A DNA stretch of 64,000 bases from Acidovorax sp. Leaf191 (GTDB lineage Bacteria > Pseudomonadota > Gammaproteobacteria > Burkholderiales > Burkholderiaceae_C): positions 456,074 through 520,073 of the forward strand of contig NZ_LMPT01000012.1 in the NCBI RefSeq assembly GCF_001424425.1, written 5' to 3'. The position numbers and the translations under genes were made by a program. Numbering within the stretch: position 1 is the stretch's first letter; each line of letters begins with the position of its first letter. Of the stretch, positions 8,276-17,133 are shown piece by piece. The notes beneath the pieces were generated by a model, which was not told the DNA's origin, ran no database searches, and saw only the letters and a list, made by a program, of their open reading frames with translations.

Positions 8276-9517
8276 ATGTCTGCTTCTCAGGGCAAGCGCC
8301 GCTTTGCGCGCATCGATCGCCTTCCCCCCTACGTCTTCAACATCACGGCCGAGCTCAAGCTCGCAGCGCGCCGCCGTGGCGAGGACATCATCGACATGAG
8401 CATGGGCAACCCCGATGGCGCGACCCCGCCGCACATCGTGGCCAAGCTCACCGAAGTGGCCCAGCGGCCCGACACCCACGGCTACAGCGCCAGCAAAGGC
8501 ATCCCCCGCCTGCGCCGCGCCATCAGCCACTGGTACAAGGACCGGTACGCGGTGGACATCGACCCCGACACCGAGGCCATCGTCACCATCGGCTCCAAGG
8601 AGGGCCTGGCCCACCTGATGCTGGCCACGCTGGACCGCGGCGACACCGTGCTCGTGCCCGACCCGAGCTACCCCATCCACATCTACGGCGCGGTGATTGC
8701 CGGGGCCGACATCCGCAGCGTGCCCGTGGCGCCCGATGTGGACTTCTTTGCCGAGCTGGAAAAAGCCATCCGCGGCAGCTACCCCAAGCCCAAGATGATG
8801 ATCTTCGGCTTTCCGAGCAACCCCACAGCCCAGTGCGTGGAGCTGAGCTTCTTCGAGCGCGTGATCGCGCTGGCCAAGAAGCACGACATCCTGGTGGTGC
8901 ACGACCTGGCCTACGCCGACATCGTGTACGACGGCTACCGCGCCCCCAGCATCATGGAAGTGCCTGGCGCCAAGGACGTGGCGGTGGAGTTCTTCACCCT
9001 CTCCAAGAGCTACAACATGGCCGGCTGGCGCGTGGGTTTCATGGTGGGCAATCCTGACCTCGTGGCTGCACTGGCACGCATCAAGAGCTACCACGACTAC
9101 GGCACCTTCACTCCGCTTCAGGTCGCAGCCATCGCCGCGCTGGAGGGCGACCAGCAGTGCGTCAAAGACATCGCCGCCCAGTACCAGCGCCGTCGCGACG
9201 TGCTGTACAAGGGGCTGTCGGAATCCGGCTGGGCGGTGGACTGCCCCCGGGCCAGCATGTACATCTGGGCCCGCATCCCCGAGCCGTATCGGGCCCTGGG
9301 CTCGCTCGAGTTCGCGCGCCAGCTGCTCGACAAGGCCAAGGTGTGCGTGTCGCCGGGCATCGGCTTTGGCGACCAGGGAGACGAGTACGTGCGCTTCGCC
9401 CTCATCGAGAACGAGGCCCGCATCCGCCAGGCCGTGCGCGGCATCCGTGCCATGTTCAAGGCCGATGGCTTGCTGAAGGTGCCTGCGGCGCCTGCGCCGG
9501 CCACCGCAGTGGCTTGA
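8276..9517 (+). CDS. alaC: Alanine transaminase AlaC (class I PLP aminotransferase)
   Basis: A 413-aa soluble fold-type I aminotransferase. The PLP lysine is K244 in [10 protein letters not shown], with the nucleotide-like GSKEGLAHL loop, the FPSNPTAQ motif and a C-terminal arginine in [12 protein letters not shown] that grips the substrate carboxylate. The sequence closely follows E. coli AlaC along its length; AlaC interconverts pyruvate/glutamate with alanine/2-oxoglutarate. It stands alone between an MFS transporter and a GAF protein. In many betaproteobacteria alaC precedes homoserine dehydrogenase, which is not the case here. Confidence 0.85.
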   Translation: MSASQGKRRFARIDRLPPYVFNITAELKLAARRRGEDIIDMSMGNPDGATPPHIVAKLTEVAQRPDTHGYSASKGIPRLRRAISHWYKDRYAVDIDPDTEAIVTIGSKEGLAHLMLATLDRGDTVLVPDPSYPIHIYGAVIAGADIRSVPVAPDVDFFAELEKAIRGSYPKPKMMIFGFPSNPTAQCVELSFFERVIALAKKHDILVVHDLAYADIVYDGYRAPSIMEVPGAKDVAVEFFTLSKSYNMAGWRVGFMVGNPDLVAALARIKSYHDYGTFTPLQVAAIAALEGDQQCVKDIAAQYQRRRDVLYKGLSESGWAVDCPRASMYIWARIPEPYRALGSLEFARQLLDKAKVCVSPGIGFGDQGDEYVRFALIENEARIRQAVRGIRAMFKADGLLKVPAAPAPATAVA

Positions 9518-9551
9518 ACGGCTGGTGGATGCCCGCTGTGTGCCTGTGAAT

Positions 9552-9618
9552 CAGCAGGTCAACAGGTCAACAGGTCAGCCGGTCAGCCGGTCAGCAGATG
9601 GGGTGGGGGGGGGTGGGC
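9552..9618. repeat. Six 8-bp tandem repeats followed by a G-tract
   Basis: Units CAGCAGGT, CAACAGGT (twice), CAGCCGGT (twice) and CAGCAGAT run head to tail from 9552 to 9599. They are followed at once by an interrupted G-tract with nine consecutive G's. The array sits between alaC and the GAF gene, about 80-140 bp ahead of the GAF start. Slipped-strand length variation is plausible. Confidence 0.8.
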
Positions 9619-9695
9619 AGCTGTGTTCGATTCGATACCGAATCTACACGTCTGCTTACCGCCATCCTCACCGGTCGCGGATTAGACTGGTGGGT

Positions 9696-10232
9696 ATGCA
9701 TTTTCTCGACTACAACCCCGACGACCTGGACGTCACCATTTCGGAACTGCTGGTCGCTACCAGCGACTCTGCCGACCCCGACCTGCCCGCCGTGGTCGCC
9801 AATGTGTTGAAACTGCTGCGCACCCGACTGGGCATGGACGTCGCGTTTGTGTCCCAGATCGCCAACGGTCGCCGCACCATCGAGGTGGTGGACAGCGCTC
9901 CCGGTTTTTCGCCCATCCATGCCGGCATGTCCGACCCGGTGGAGGAAAGCTGGTGCCAGTATGTGGTCGAAGGCCGGCTGCCCGAGAAGATCGAGAACGC
10001 CAAGCCCCTGATCGCCGAGGGCAAGGTGCCGGACCCGGGCTTTCCCATCGGCACCCACCTCAGTACTCCGGTGCGCATGCCCGGCGGCGAGGTCTACGGC
10101 ACCCTGTGCTGCTTCAGCCGCGGCGTGCAGCCGGATGCCGATATAGAGCGCCTGCGGTACACCGCCAATTTGCTGGCGGCCAAGTTGGCGCCGGGTGTGG
10201 AGTCCCCGCTGGAGTCGCCGACAGGCCGGTAG
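9696..10232 (+). CDS. GAF-domain sensory protein
   Basis: A 178-aa single-domain protein. Residues about 25-160 have a GAF pattern: an N-terminal helix with VVANVLKLLRTRLGMDVAFVSQ, an FSPIHAG loop, the SWCQYVVEGRLP block and a closing STPVRMPGGEVYGTLCCFS strand. The SWCQY block and GTLCCF strand are common in GAF domains of bacterial EAL and histidine-kinase proteins, but no output domain is attached here. It could act as a stand-alone ligand sensor. The two cysteines in LCCF could hold a metal or be redox-active, which is speculation. Start at 9696. Confidence 0.75.
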   Translation: MHFLDYNPDDLDVTISELLVATSDSADPDLPAVVANVLKLLRTRLGMDVAFVSQIANGRRTIEVVDSAPGFSPIHAGMSDPVEESWCQYVVEGRLPEKIENAKPLIAEGKVPDPGFPIGTHLSTPVRMPGGEVYGTLCCFSRGVQPDADIERLRYTANLLAAKLAPGVESPLESPTGR

Positions 10233-10238
10233 GCGGGT

Positions 10239-10610
10239 CTAGCCGCCCAGGTAGAAATCCATCGGAATCAGCTCGACAGCCCATCCGCCTTCTTCTCCCA
10301 GCATGGCCGCCGGGTGCATGGACGCGATGCGCAGCGCCTCTTCGCGGCTGTCCGCCTCGATGATGAACAGGCCGCCGACCACTTCCTTCGACTCGGTGTA
10401 GGGCCCATCGCTGATGCGCGTCTTGCCGCTGTGCGGGCGCAGCGTCACCCACTGGTCCAGATCGCCCAGCGACGCGGACACCAGGACCTTGCCGGTGGCG
10501 CGCATCTTCTCGTCCAGGGGCGGGCATTGGGTGACCAATGCCTTGACGTCGTCCGGTGCCATGGCCGCGAATTTTTCGGGGGTGAAGTAGGCGAGGCCGA
10601 GGTATTTCAT
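10239..10610 (-). CDS. YCII-related domain protein
   Basis: A 123-aa alpha/beta-barrel protein of the YCII/DGPF family, with the MKYLGLAYF N terminus, a SDGPYTESKEVVGGLFIIEA segment matching the DGPF-type core, and EEALRIASMHP. These proteins are often annotated as phenylacetate/chlorocatechol-side enzymes or as partners of ECF sigma factors, but function is unclear. No sigma gene is adjacent. An in-frame GTG at 10637 would add nine residues; I prefer the ATG at 10610 because it matches the family N terminus. It is convergent with the GAF gene with 6 bp between stops. Confidence 0.75.
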   Translation of the reverse strand: MKYLGLAYFTPEKFAAMAPDDVKALVTQCPPLDEKMRATGKVLVSASLGDLDQWVTLRPHSGKTRISDGPYTESKEVVGGLFIIEADSREEALRIASMHPAAMLGEEGGWAVELIPMDFYLGG

Positions 10611-10841
10611 GGAGGTGCTTTCAGAGGGTTGATGCACTGACGACGAAGCTGATGGTCCGAAATCGACACAACGAAAAAGAAATTGCGCCGGATTCGTGCG
10701 CGCGCAGGTCAGGCGCTGGCGGGCGCTAACCGGCTCCGACGCGCTGCCAACCCGGCAGGTGAGGCGCCCAGAGTGTGTGCGTCCACTGCTGGCCGGCTCT
10801 GCTGGTCATCGGCTGGCGAACCGGCGCGGCCCCGCCCCTGC

Positions 10842-11681
10842 CTACATCGCCCAGATCCGCGGCGCATCCCCCGCCAGGTCCCACAACTGCGTCCGCCAGG
10901 CCACCCGCACGGCCTTGAGCAGCTTCATCGCCGGCTCGACCTGCGGCGCCAGCACGCGCACCACCACCATCTGGGGGTTGGGGCTGGTGGCGCCTGCGGT
11001 GGCCCGCACCTGCGGGTGCGTGTCGATCAGCGCGCGTGCGGCCTCCAGGGCAGCATCGCGCCGGGGGCGGTCCAGTGCAGTGCCGGCGGCAAAGAACAGG
11101 TTGGCCATGCAGCGCTGGCCGGCCAGGCCCAGGGGGCTTTGCAGCAGGCGCTCGTCGGCCGCATCGATCACGCCGCGCTCCAGCCACAGGCCGGGCACCT
11201 CCAGGTGCTGCACAAAGCGGCCTTGCTCGAAGGGCTGGCCGGCGTGCGGCAGGCCCAGCGCGGTCACGTCCCAGCCCATGCATTCGGCGCCGGGGGCGAG
11301 TTTCAGCGTGAGGTGGTTTTCTGCGTGGCAAGCGCTGTAGCACAGCGCCTCCAGCGGCAGCCATTCCAGGCGCGCCCCTGTGGCGACGGACAGCTGCGTG
11401 CGCTGCAGTGCCAGCGGCCCGGCAGATCGGTAAAAGCGCGTGGCGCCCGGCGTGGTGACCAGGCCGTGGGCGCCAGGGCCCACGGTGGCGGTGATGTCCA
11501 GCGTGTCGCCGCCCACCAGGCCGCCGGGCGGGTGCACCAGCACGTTGTGGCAGATGGCGTCGCCCTCGGGGTACAGGCTTTGCAGAATGCGCAGCGGGCC
11601 GCTGTGCTCGTACCGTGCCACAGTGCGGGCGTTGGGTTCTTCAACGGTGTAGTCGAGCTGCAGGCGCGCGTGCCAGGACAT
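10842..11681 (-). CDS. ureD: Urease accessory protein UreD (orphan copy)
   Basis: A 279-aa UreD/UreH, the scaffold that binds apo-urease for nickel insertion by UreFG. The family landmarks are intact: HPPGGLVGGD, TTPGATRFYRS, LEWLPLEAL and the GWDVTALGLP block. Its 64-bp spacing behind the FAD oxidase on the same strand suggests co-transcription with the 11.7-16.2 kb genes. No ureABC/EFG gene lies on either side in this window; the next gene downstream is the unrelated YCII protein. Either the urease operon is elsewhere, or this is a second UreD serving another process. Confidence 0.85.
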   Translation of the reverse strand: MSWHARLQLDYTVEEPNARTVARYEHSGPLRILQSLYPEGDAICHNVLVHPPGGLVGGDTLDITATVGPGAHGLVTTPGATRFYRSAGPLALQRTQLSVATGARLEWLPLEALCYSACHAENHLTLKLAPGAECMGWDVTALGLPHAGQPFEQGRFVQHLEVPGLWLERGVIDAADERLLQSPLGLAGQRCMANLFFAAGTALDRPRRDAALEAARALIDTHPQVRATAGATSPNPQMVVVRVLAPQVEPAMKLLKAVRVAWRTQLWDLAGDAPRIWAM

Positions 11682-11745
11682 CGGTGTGATCTGCTACGAA
11701 ATGAATAGCTGATTATGCCTATGCACCCGCCGCGCCAGGCATCCA

Positions 11746-13110
11746 TCACGCAGCTTTTGCGACAGGCGGCACCCAGCTGCGCAGCTTGCCGGGGTTGAGC
11801 AGGCCCTGCGGGTCGAAGCGCTGTTTGGTTCCCACCACCGCCGGGTCCAGGTTGTTCTGCTTGCCGTCCTCCACGATATAGACGTGCGGGTTGTTGATCT
11901 GCACGCCGTGGTCGCGGTAGATCTGCATGATCTGGTTGAGGCGCTCTTCGGTGCTGTAGCGGATGAGCTGCAGCCCGCTGCAGTTGAAGGCGCCTTCCTT
12001 GGTGCGCAAAAACTCCAGGTGCATCATCACCTCGCCGCCCAGGGCCTTGTCCAGCGCCTTCACCTGCTCCAGCCGGGTGGCGGGGGTAAAGCCGCTCTGG
12101 ATATAGGTGAGTGTCTTGTCCACCTTCAGCGCGTGCAGGGTGGTGTGGTTCCAGGTGTATTCCAGCAGGGTCTTGTGGCTCTTTTCCACCTCGTCGGCCG
12201 TCTTGCGGTAGCTCACGGTGCCGCCGTACCGGGTGGCCATGTCGCGCATGCCGTCTTCGGAGTGCGGGGCCACCAGCAGCATCACCGCATGGCAGCCCGC
12301 AGGCAGGTGCTCGGCCAGGCTGGTGAAGTAGGCGGGGATGGGCGCGGCCAGAAAGCACACCTCCTTCTTCTCCAGCCCCGGCGCGGCGCCGAAGCGGTCC
12401 GCAAAGTCGAGTGCGGCGTCGAAGTCGGTGAAGGTGACGATGCATTCCGTCCACGCCACGGCGGGTGTCAGCGCCACTTCGAGCTCCAGCACGATGCCGT
12501 TGGTGCCGTAGGTGTGGTGCAGCAGCATGGCCTCGGGGCCGCGCAGCTCGATGACCTGGGGCTCGGGCTCCACCGTCATCGCGCGCACCGCCAGCACGTT
12601 GCCGGGCGCGGCCAGCGGGCCGTGGTTGATGGAGCCCGCCCCCCCGAAGCCGCCGCCGAACAGCCCGCCCAGCGTGGCGCTGCGGTAGGTGGACGGCAGC
12701 CAGCGCAGTTCCTGCCCCAGGGGCTTGGCCTGGGCGTCGAACTCCGACAGGCGGATGCCCGCCTGCGCCCGGCCCACGCCGCCGCGCACCCAGCCAAAGC
12801 CGTTGTAGCCCGACAGGTCCAGGATCACACCGCCCTGCAGCGGCGTGCTCTGCCCGTAGTTGCCGGTGCCGCTGCCGCGCACGGTGATGGGGATGTGCGC
12901 GCGTGCGCAGGCGGCCACCACCTGGCGTATCTCGTCCTCGGTGCGCGGGCGCACGGCCACGTCGCCGCGCTTGCCGGCCAGCTCGCGCTTGAGCACCGGG
13001 CTGAACCAGGCAAAGTCCTGCGACAGGCGGCCCACGCGCAGCGGATCGGCAATCCAGTCCAGGCCGGGCAGTTGTTCGGGCAGTTGATGGGCGGTAGTGA
13101 TGTTGGTCAT
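11746..13110 (-). CDS. FAD-binding PCMH-type oxidase/dehydrogenase
   Basis: A 454-aa flavoprotein of the GlcD/vanillyl-alcohol-oxidase class. Residues about 45-215 form the PCMH FAD domain, with RPRTEDEIRQVV, the diphosphate-binding VRGSGTGNYGQSTP stretch near 78-90 and GGLFGGGFGGAGSINHG. The C-terminal half carries FDPQGLLNPGK, the usual family ending. There is no signal peptide. A strong AGGAGAG site precedes the ATG at 13110. It follows the ABC permease by 115 bp on the same strand, so it probably oxidises a compound imported by that transporter. The substrate is unknown. Confidence 0.8.
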   Translation of the reverse strand: MTNITTAHQLPEQLPGLDWIADPLRVGRLSQDFAWFSPVLKRELAGKRGDVAVRPRTEDEIRQVVAACARAHIPITVRGSGTGNYGQSTPLQGGVILDLSGYNGFGWVRGGVGRAQAGIRLSEFDAQAKPLGQELRWLPSTYRSATLGGLFGGGFGGAGSINHGPLAAPGNVLAVRAMTVEPEPQVIELRGPEAMLLHHTYGTNGIVLELEVALTPAVAWTECIVTFTDFDAALDFADRFGAAPGLEKKEVCFLAAPIPAYFTSLAEHLPAGCHAVMLLVAPHSEDGMRDMATRYGGTVSYRKTADEVEKSHKTLLEYTWNHTTLHALKVDKTLTYIQSGFTPATRLEQVKALDKALGGEVMMHLEFLRTKEGAFNCSGLQLIRYSTEERLNQIMQIYRDHGVQINNPHVYIVEDGKQNNLDPAVVGTKQRFDPQGLLNPGKLRSWVPPVAKAA

Positions 13111-13225
13111 GTCTGTCTCTCCTGTTGGTGCGGCGGGCGGTGTGTCGTGTGTGGTGGGCAAAGCGCGGCCCCCACCACGCACGCGCGGTGTCAAAAAAAG
13201 GGTGCGATCCGGGTGGGTAGTGGGA

Positions 13226-14119
13226 TCAGTCGTGAGAGTTTTCGCTGGCGTGCCAACTGCCCAGCGCGACCCTGGTGCCCCAGGCCATCAGCGCGAACAG
13301 CGCCACGCCGGTCAGCGAGATCAGCAGCAGCGCGGCGAACATGCGCGGTATGTTGAGCTGAAAGCCCGCTTGCAGGATCTGGTACGCCAGCCCGGCGCCC
13401 TGGCCACCGGTGCCGGCCACGAACTCGGCCACCACGGCGCCGATCAGGGCCAGCCCGCTGGAGATGCGCAGGCCGCCAAAGAAATAGGGCAGCGCGCTCG
13501 GTATGCGCAGGCGCAGCAGGGTCTGCATGCGCGTGGCGCGGTTGAGCTGGAAATAGCTCTGCAGGTCCGGCTCCACGCTGCGCAGGCCCAGCGTGGTGTT
13601 GCTGATGATGGGGAACAGCGCCACCAGCGCGGCGCAGATCACCATCGATGCCGTCGGGTCCTTCACCCAGATGATGATGAGCGGCGCCACCGCCACGATG
13701 GGCGTGACCTGCAGCAGCACGGCGTACGGGAAGAGGGCCGTCTCGATACGCTTGCTCTGCACGAACAGGAACGAGATCAGCACCCCCGCCACTGTGGCCA
13801 CGGCAAACGCCAGCACGGTGATCTTGACGGTGACCCAGAGCGAGCCGCCCAGGGCCGCCCAGTCGGTCAACAGCGTCTTGAGCATGAGCAGGGGCGAGGG
13901 CACCAGGTAAGGCGGCAGCTCCATGGCCGTGACCAGGCCCTGCCACAGTGCGATGAGCACCAGGCCCACGAGCAGCGGGTAGACCACGCGCTGCACGCGC
14001 GGTTGGGCCATGAGGGGAACGCGCGCTGCGACGGGCCTGTGCGCCTTGGCTCGGGCGGGTTGCGCGCTGCGCTCTGCAGGTGCGGGCGCTGCAGGTGCAG
14101 TAGGGTAAGGGGTGCTCAT
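13226..14119 (-). CDS. ABC transporter permease (SsuC/ThiX type)
   Basis: A 297-aa inner-membrane permease with about six helices after a 45-residue proline/alanine-rich cytoplasmic lead. The BPD_transp_1 EAA-like loop is present around the RATRMQTLLRLRIPSALPYFF segment, which contacts the ATPase. It overlaps the upstream ATPase gene by 4 bp (ATGA), indicating translational coupling. Together with the ATPase and the binding protein at 15.2-16.2 kb it forms a complete importer of the taurine/nitrate/thiamine-precursor class. Confidence 0.85.
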   Translation of the reverse strand: MSTPYPTAPAAPAPAERSAQPARAKAHRPVAARVPLMAQPRVQRVVYPLLVGLVLIALWQGLVTAMELPPYLVPSPLLMLKTLLTDWAALGGSLWVTVKITVLAFAVATVAGVLISFLFVQSKRIETALFPYAVLLQVTPIVAVAPLIIIWVKDPTASMVICAALVALFPIISNTTLGLRSVEPDLQSYFQLNRATRMQTLLRLRIPSALPYFFGGLRISSGLALIGAVVAEFVAGTGGQGAGLAYQILQAGFQLNIPRMFAALLLISLTGVALFALMAWGTRVALGSWHASENSHD

Positions 14120-14949
14120 GCTGCGGTCTCCTCGGTGTCAGCGCTGGCGCGCAGCAGGCTGTCCTGCAACTGCTTGGCGTAGCGGCTGAATTCGGGCGAG
14201 ACCATGAAGTCCGCCGTTCGGGGGTAGGGCGCGTCGATGCGGAACTCCTCCACCACGCGGCCGGGGCGCGCAGCCATCATCACCACGCGGCTCGACAGGA
14301 ACACCGCCTCGTGGATCGAGTGCGTCACGAAGATCACCGTGAGCTTCTTCTTGCGCCACAGGTCCAGCAGGTCGGCGTCCAGCTTGTGGCGCGTGATCTC
14401 GTCGAGCGCGCCGAAGGGCTCGTCCATCAGCAACAGGTCAGGCTGGGTCACCAGGCCGCGCGCAATCGACACGCGCATCTGCATGCCGCCCGACAGGGCG
14501 CGCGGCAGCGCATTGGCAAACTTCGACAAACCCACCAGCGCCAGGGCCTCGGCCACGCGGCCGTCGGCCTCGGGGCGCGGCACGCCGGCCAGGTCCAGCG
14601 GCAGGCGCACATTGGTCTGCACGCTGGCCCAGGGCATGAGCGTGGGCGACTGGAAGACGAAGGCCATCTTCTTGCCGCTCTCGTCGAGCTGCGCCACCGG
14701 CTTGTGCCACAGTTGCAGCCGGCCGTCGGTGGGCTCCAGCAGTCCGGCCACCATCTTCAGCAGCGTGCTCTTGCCGCAGCCCGAGGGGCCGAGCAGGGTG
14801 ACGAACTCTCCCTCCTCGATGGTCAGGTCCACCGGCAGCAGGGCCTGCGTGCCGTTGGGATAGGTCTTCTCGGCCGACAGCACCTGCACGGCAGGCGTGG
14901 CGCGGTGGGTCGTAGCCGGGTCGGCGGGTGTGGGCTCAGCGGACTGCAT
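14116..14949 (-). CDS. ABC transporter ATP-binding protein (SsuB/ThiZ type)
   Basis: A 277-aa ATPase with Walker A GPSGCGKST at residues 54-62, the Q-loop in FVFQSPTLMPW, signature LSGGMQMR, Walker B LLLMDEPFGALD and the switch histidine in FVTHSIHEA. This combination is standard for the nitrate/taurine/pyrimidine importer class. It lies between the binding-protein and permease genes and overlaps the latter by 4 bp. A C-terminal extension after residue 245 is typical of the class. Confidence 0.88.
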   Translation of the reverse strand: MQSAEPTPADPATTHRATPAVQVLSAEKTYPNGTQALLPVDLTIEEGEFVTLLGPSGCGKSTLLKMVAGLLEPTDGRLQLWHKPVAQLDESGKKMAFVFQSPTLMPWASVQTNVRLPLDLAGVPRPEADGRVAEALALVGLSKFANALPRALSGGMQMRVSIARGLVTQPDLLLMDEPFGALDEITRHKLDADLLDLWRKKKLTVIFVTHSIHEAVFLSSRVVMMAARPGRVVEEFRIDAPYPRTADFMVSPEFSRYAKQLQDSLLRASADTEETAA

Positions 14950-15061
14950 GGAGTGGCCTTTAGATGGATGCGGCGGTGAAGGCTGGCCGCTGTGTCAGGG
15001 CGAGGATGTGGGCGACGGCGAGAGCGGGCGTTGCGCCTGGCCCCAACTGCTGGAAACTGGC

Positions 15062-15150
15062 GCGGCCCGAGCCGGCGAACGCCGAGCAAGGGCCGCCCCG
15101 CAGCGAGGGTGTTGTCCCCCTGGGGGAAGGCGCGAAGCGACTCAGGGGGG
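15062..15150 (-). repeat. Gene-end repeat, copy A
   Basis: On the minus strand this begins one base after the stop codon of the binding-protein gene and reads CCCCCCTGAGTCGCTTCG, then a CCCCCAGGGGG hairpin, then GGGGCGGCCCTTGCTCGG. The same module follows the genes ending at 24581 and 33232, always in gene orientation. It probably serves as a transcript-end or mRNA-stability element. It lies within the 202-bp gap before the ATPase gene, so it may also set relative expression inside the operon. Confidence 0.75.
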
Positions 15151-15151
15151 A

Positions 15152-16153
15152 TCAAGGCAATACCTTGAGGTCCTTGACGAAGGCAGTGCTGTAGGTATCG
15201 GCCAGCTTCACCTTGGAAGGGTCGATGAGCTTGGCTTCCACCAGGAAGTCGTAGCTCGCCTTGGCGCGCGCATCGGTCATCACGCCGATGCCCATGGTGG
15301 CTGCGTCGCCGCCCGTGACCATGCCCATCTCCTTGAGCTTGGCCACGCTGTAGGCCAGCTGTTCGTCGGTCATGTTCGGGTTGTCCTTCTTGATCAGCGC
15401 ATTGGCCGGGGCGGGGTCGGCCAGGTAGCTTTTCCAGCCTTCCATGGTGGCCTTCACGAACGAGGCGACGGCGGTGCCGCGCTCCTTCACGGTCTTGTCC
15501 ATGCAGCTCACCGTGGTGGCGTAGGCGGGGTAGCCCTGGTCGCTGAACATCAGCGTGTTGGCCTTCACGCCAGCCTTGGCGATGGCGAACGGTTCCGACG
15601 TCAGGTAGCCCTGCTGGGCGGTGTTCTTGTCGGCCACGAAAGGCTGGATGTTGAAGGTGTAGGGCCGCGTCTGCGAGTCGCTGAAGCCGTACTTGGCCTT
15701 GAGCCAGGGCCAGTAGCCGCGCTGGGCGGACGAGCCGATCAGGATGGTCTTGCCCTTGAGGTCCTCGAACTTCTTCACGTCGTCGTGCGCGATCAGCACC
15801 TGCAGGTCCTTTTGGAAGACGGCCGCCACGGTGGTCACGGGCACACCGCCCTCGCGCATCTGGATCATCTGCAGGTCGCTCGACCCCATCACGCACTCGG
15901 CCTGGCCGGCCGCCATCATCTGCACGATGTTGACCTGCGGGCCACCCATCTTGATGGTCACGTCCAGCCCGTACTTCTTGTACAGGCCCGTGGCCACCGC
16001 CTGGTAGAAGCCGCCGTGCTCGGCCTGCGCGTACCAGTTGGTCATGTAGGTGAACTTTTCCTGCGCGTGGGCCGGCAGGGTGCCGGCGGCACCCGCAGCG
16101 AGCAGCGCGGCTGCACCAAGTCGGGAAAGGCGGGAGGCGGTCTTCTTCATCAT
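15152..16153 (-). CDS. ABC substrate-binding protein, NMT1/THI5-like
   Basis: A 333-aa periplasmic binding protein. The first 30 residues form a signal peptide ending AHA. The mature N terminus has NWYAQAEHGGFYQAVATG, close to the ligand-pocket signature of pyrimidine/flavin-type binding proteins (ThiY, RibY), then a MGSSDLQM hinge block. The ligand is therefore likely a pyrimidine, purine or similar flat heterocycle, which is inference. It is the first gene of the importer set 16153-13226. Two ATG codons in a row give an uncertain start by one residue. Confidence 0.85.
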   Translation of the reverse strand: MMKKTASRLSRLGAAALLAAGAAGTLPAHAQEKFTYMTNWYAQAEHGGFYQAVATGLYKKYGLDVTIKMGGPQVNIVQMMAAGQAECVMGSSDLQMIQMREGGVPVTTVAAVFQKDLQVLIAHDDVKKFEDLKGKTILIGSSAQRGYWPWLKAKYGFSDSQTRPYTFNIQPFVADKNTAQQGYLTSEPFAIAKAGVKANTLMFSDQGYPAYATTVSCMDKTVKERGTAVASFVKATMEGWKSYLADPAPANALIKKDNPNMTDEQLAYSVAKLKEMGMVTGGDAATMGIGVMTDARAKASYDFLVEAKLIDPSKVKLADTYSTAFVKDLKVLP

Positions 16154-16236
16154 GGCAGTGCTCCGGTAGGGGATGGAGGGGGAACAGGGACGAAAGGGAC
16201 GAAAAGGGAGGCGGGATGCGGCTGGGTTCGCAGGTT

Positions 16237-17100
16237 TCAAGCCAGGGCGGATGCGTGCTCCACATGCCCTGTGTGGTGGGCGCGGCCCCAGGTGGCTTCG
16301 GCGCGCGGGGCCCAGCGCAACTGGTGCAGCTCGGTGATGGCGGCGGCCCAGCTCACGGCCAGCGAATCGAGGATGGCGTGGCCCTGCTCGGCCGTGGCCG
16401 GCAGCGGGTCGCCGATGATGCCGCTGGGACCGAAGTCGCGCGCGGTCCAGGCGCAGGCCGGGCGGCCATCGGGCGAGAGCAGGGGCGACGGGAAGGCAGG
16501 CGGGTAGTTCACCACCGCGCGCTCCATGTGCACGGTGTCGGGCGCCAGGGCCAGCATCAGCGCCGTCTCGGCATGGCCGGCGTGCATGGCCAGCTTCTTT
16601 TCCTGCTCCGACAGGTACTTGCCCGCCACGTGCGGCACGCGCCAGGTGAAGCTGGGCACCACGATGAAGTCGCCATGGCGCAGGCGCAGTTCGCGCGCGC
16701 ACATCTCCATCACCTGCGGCTGGCCGCCGTGGCCGTTGACGAACAGCAGCTTGCGAAACCCCGCGCGGTAGACCGACTCGCCCACCTCGTTCATCGTGGC
16801 CAGCAGGGTCTCGCCGCTCAAGGTGACCGTGCCGGGAAAGTGCAGGTGCTCCTCGGACTTTCCGTAGGTGATGGGTGCCATGGCAAAGGCCGGCACCTCG
16901 GCCGGCAGGCGGGCCATGGCATGGCCGACCACGCCCGCACTGATGACCGTGTCCACCGCACAGGGCAGGTGCGGGCCGTGCTGTTCGGTGGCGCCCGTGG
17001 GCAGCACGATCACGGTGTTCTCCTTGTCCGGCAGGTCGGCGATCTCGGTCCAGCTCAGGTAGGGCAGGTAGCGGTGGGGCGGGGTGTAGCCGTGCAGCAT
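16237..17100 (-). CDS. Creatininase-family amidohydrolase
   Basis: A 287-aa metal-dependent amidase. The binuclear metal site is visible as E39, H41 and D50 in PTGATEQHGPHLPCAVD, a histidine in FVNGHGGQ and a glutamate in HAGHAETAL. The family opens cyclic amides and formamides: creatinine, the FAPy/ArfB formamide and the MftE peptide. The context of an ABC importer on one side and Rid and CodA-like enzymes on the other suggests a ring-opening step in nucleobase or hydantoin-like catabolism. The real substrate is undetermined. Confidence 0.8.
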   Translation of the reverse strand: MLHGYTPPHRYLPYLSWTEIADLPDKENTVIVLPTGATEQHGPHLPCAVDTVISAGVVGHAMARLPAEVPAFAMAPITYGKSEEHLHFPGTVTLSGETLLATMNEVGESVYRAGFRKLLFVNGHGGQPQVMEMCARELRLRHGDFIVVPSFTWRVPHVAGKYLSEQEKKLAMHAGHAETALMLALAPDTVHMERAVVNYPPAFPSPLLSPDGRPACAWTARDFGPSGIIGDPLPATAEQGHAILDSLAVSWAAAITELHQLRWAPRAEATWGRAHHTGHVEHASALA

Positions 17101-17133
17101 GGGGCGGGTCTTTCGTGAAGGAGGATGTGGAGG

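Noticed and set aside
11690..11745. Possible fragment of the TAGCTG..AAGCG intergenic repeat between ureD and the FAD oxidase
   Set aside because: Only ATAGCTG and a few flanking bases match; too short to call.
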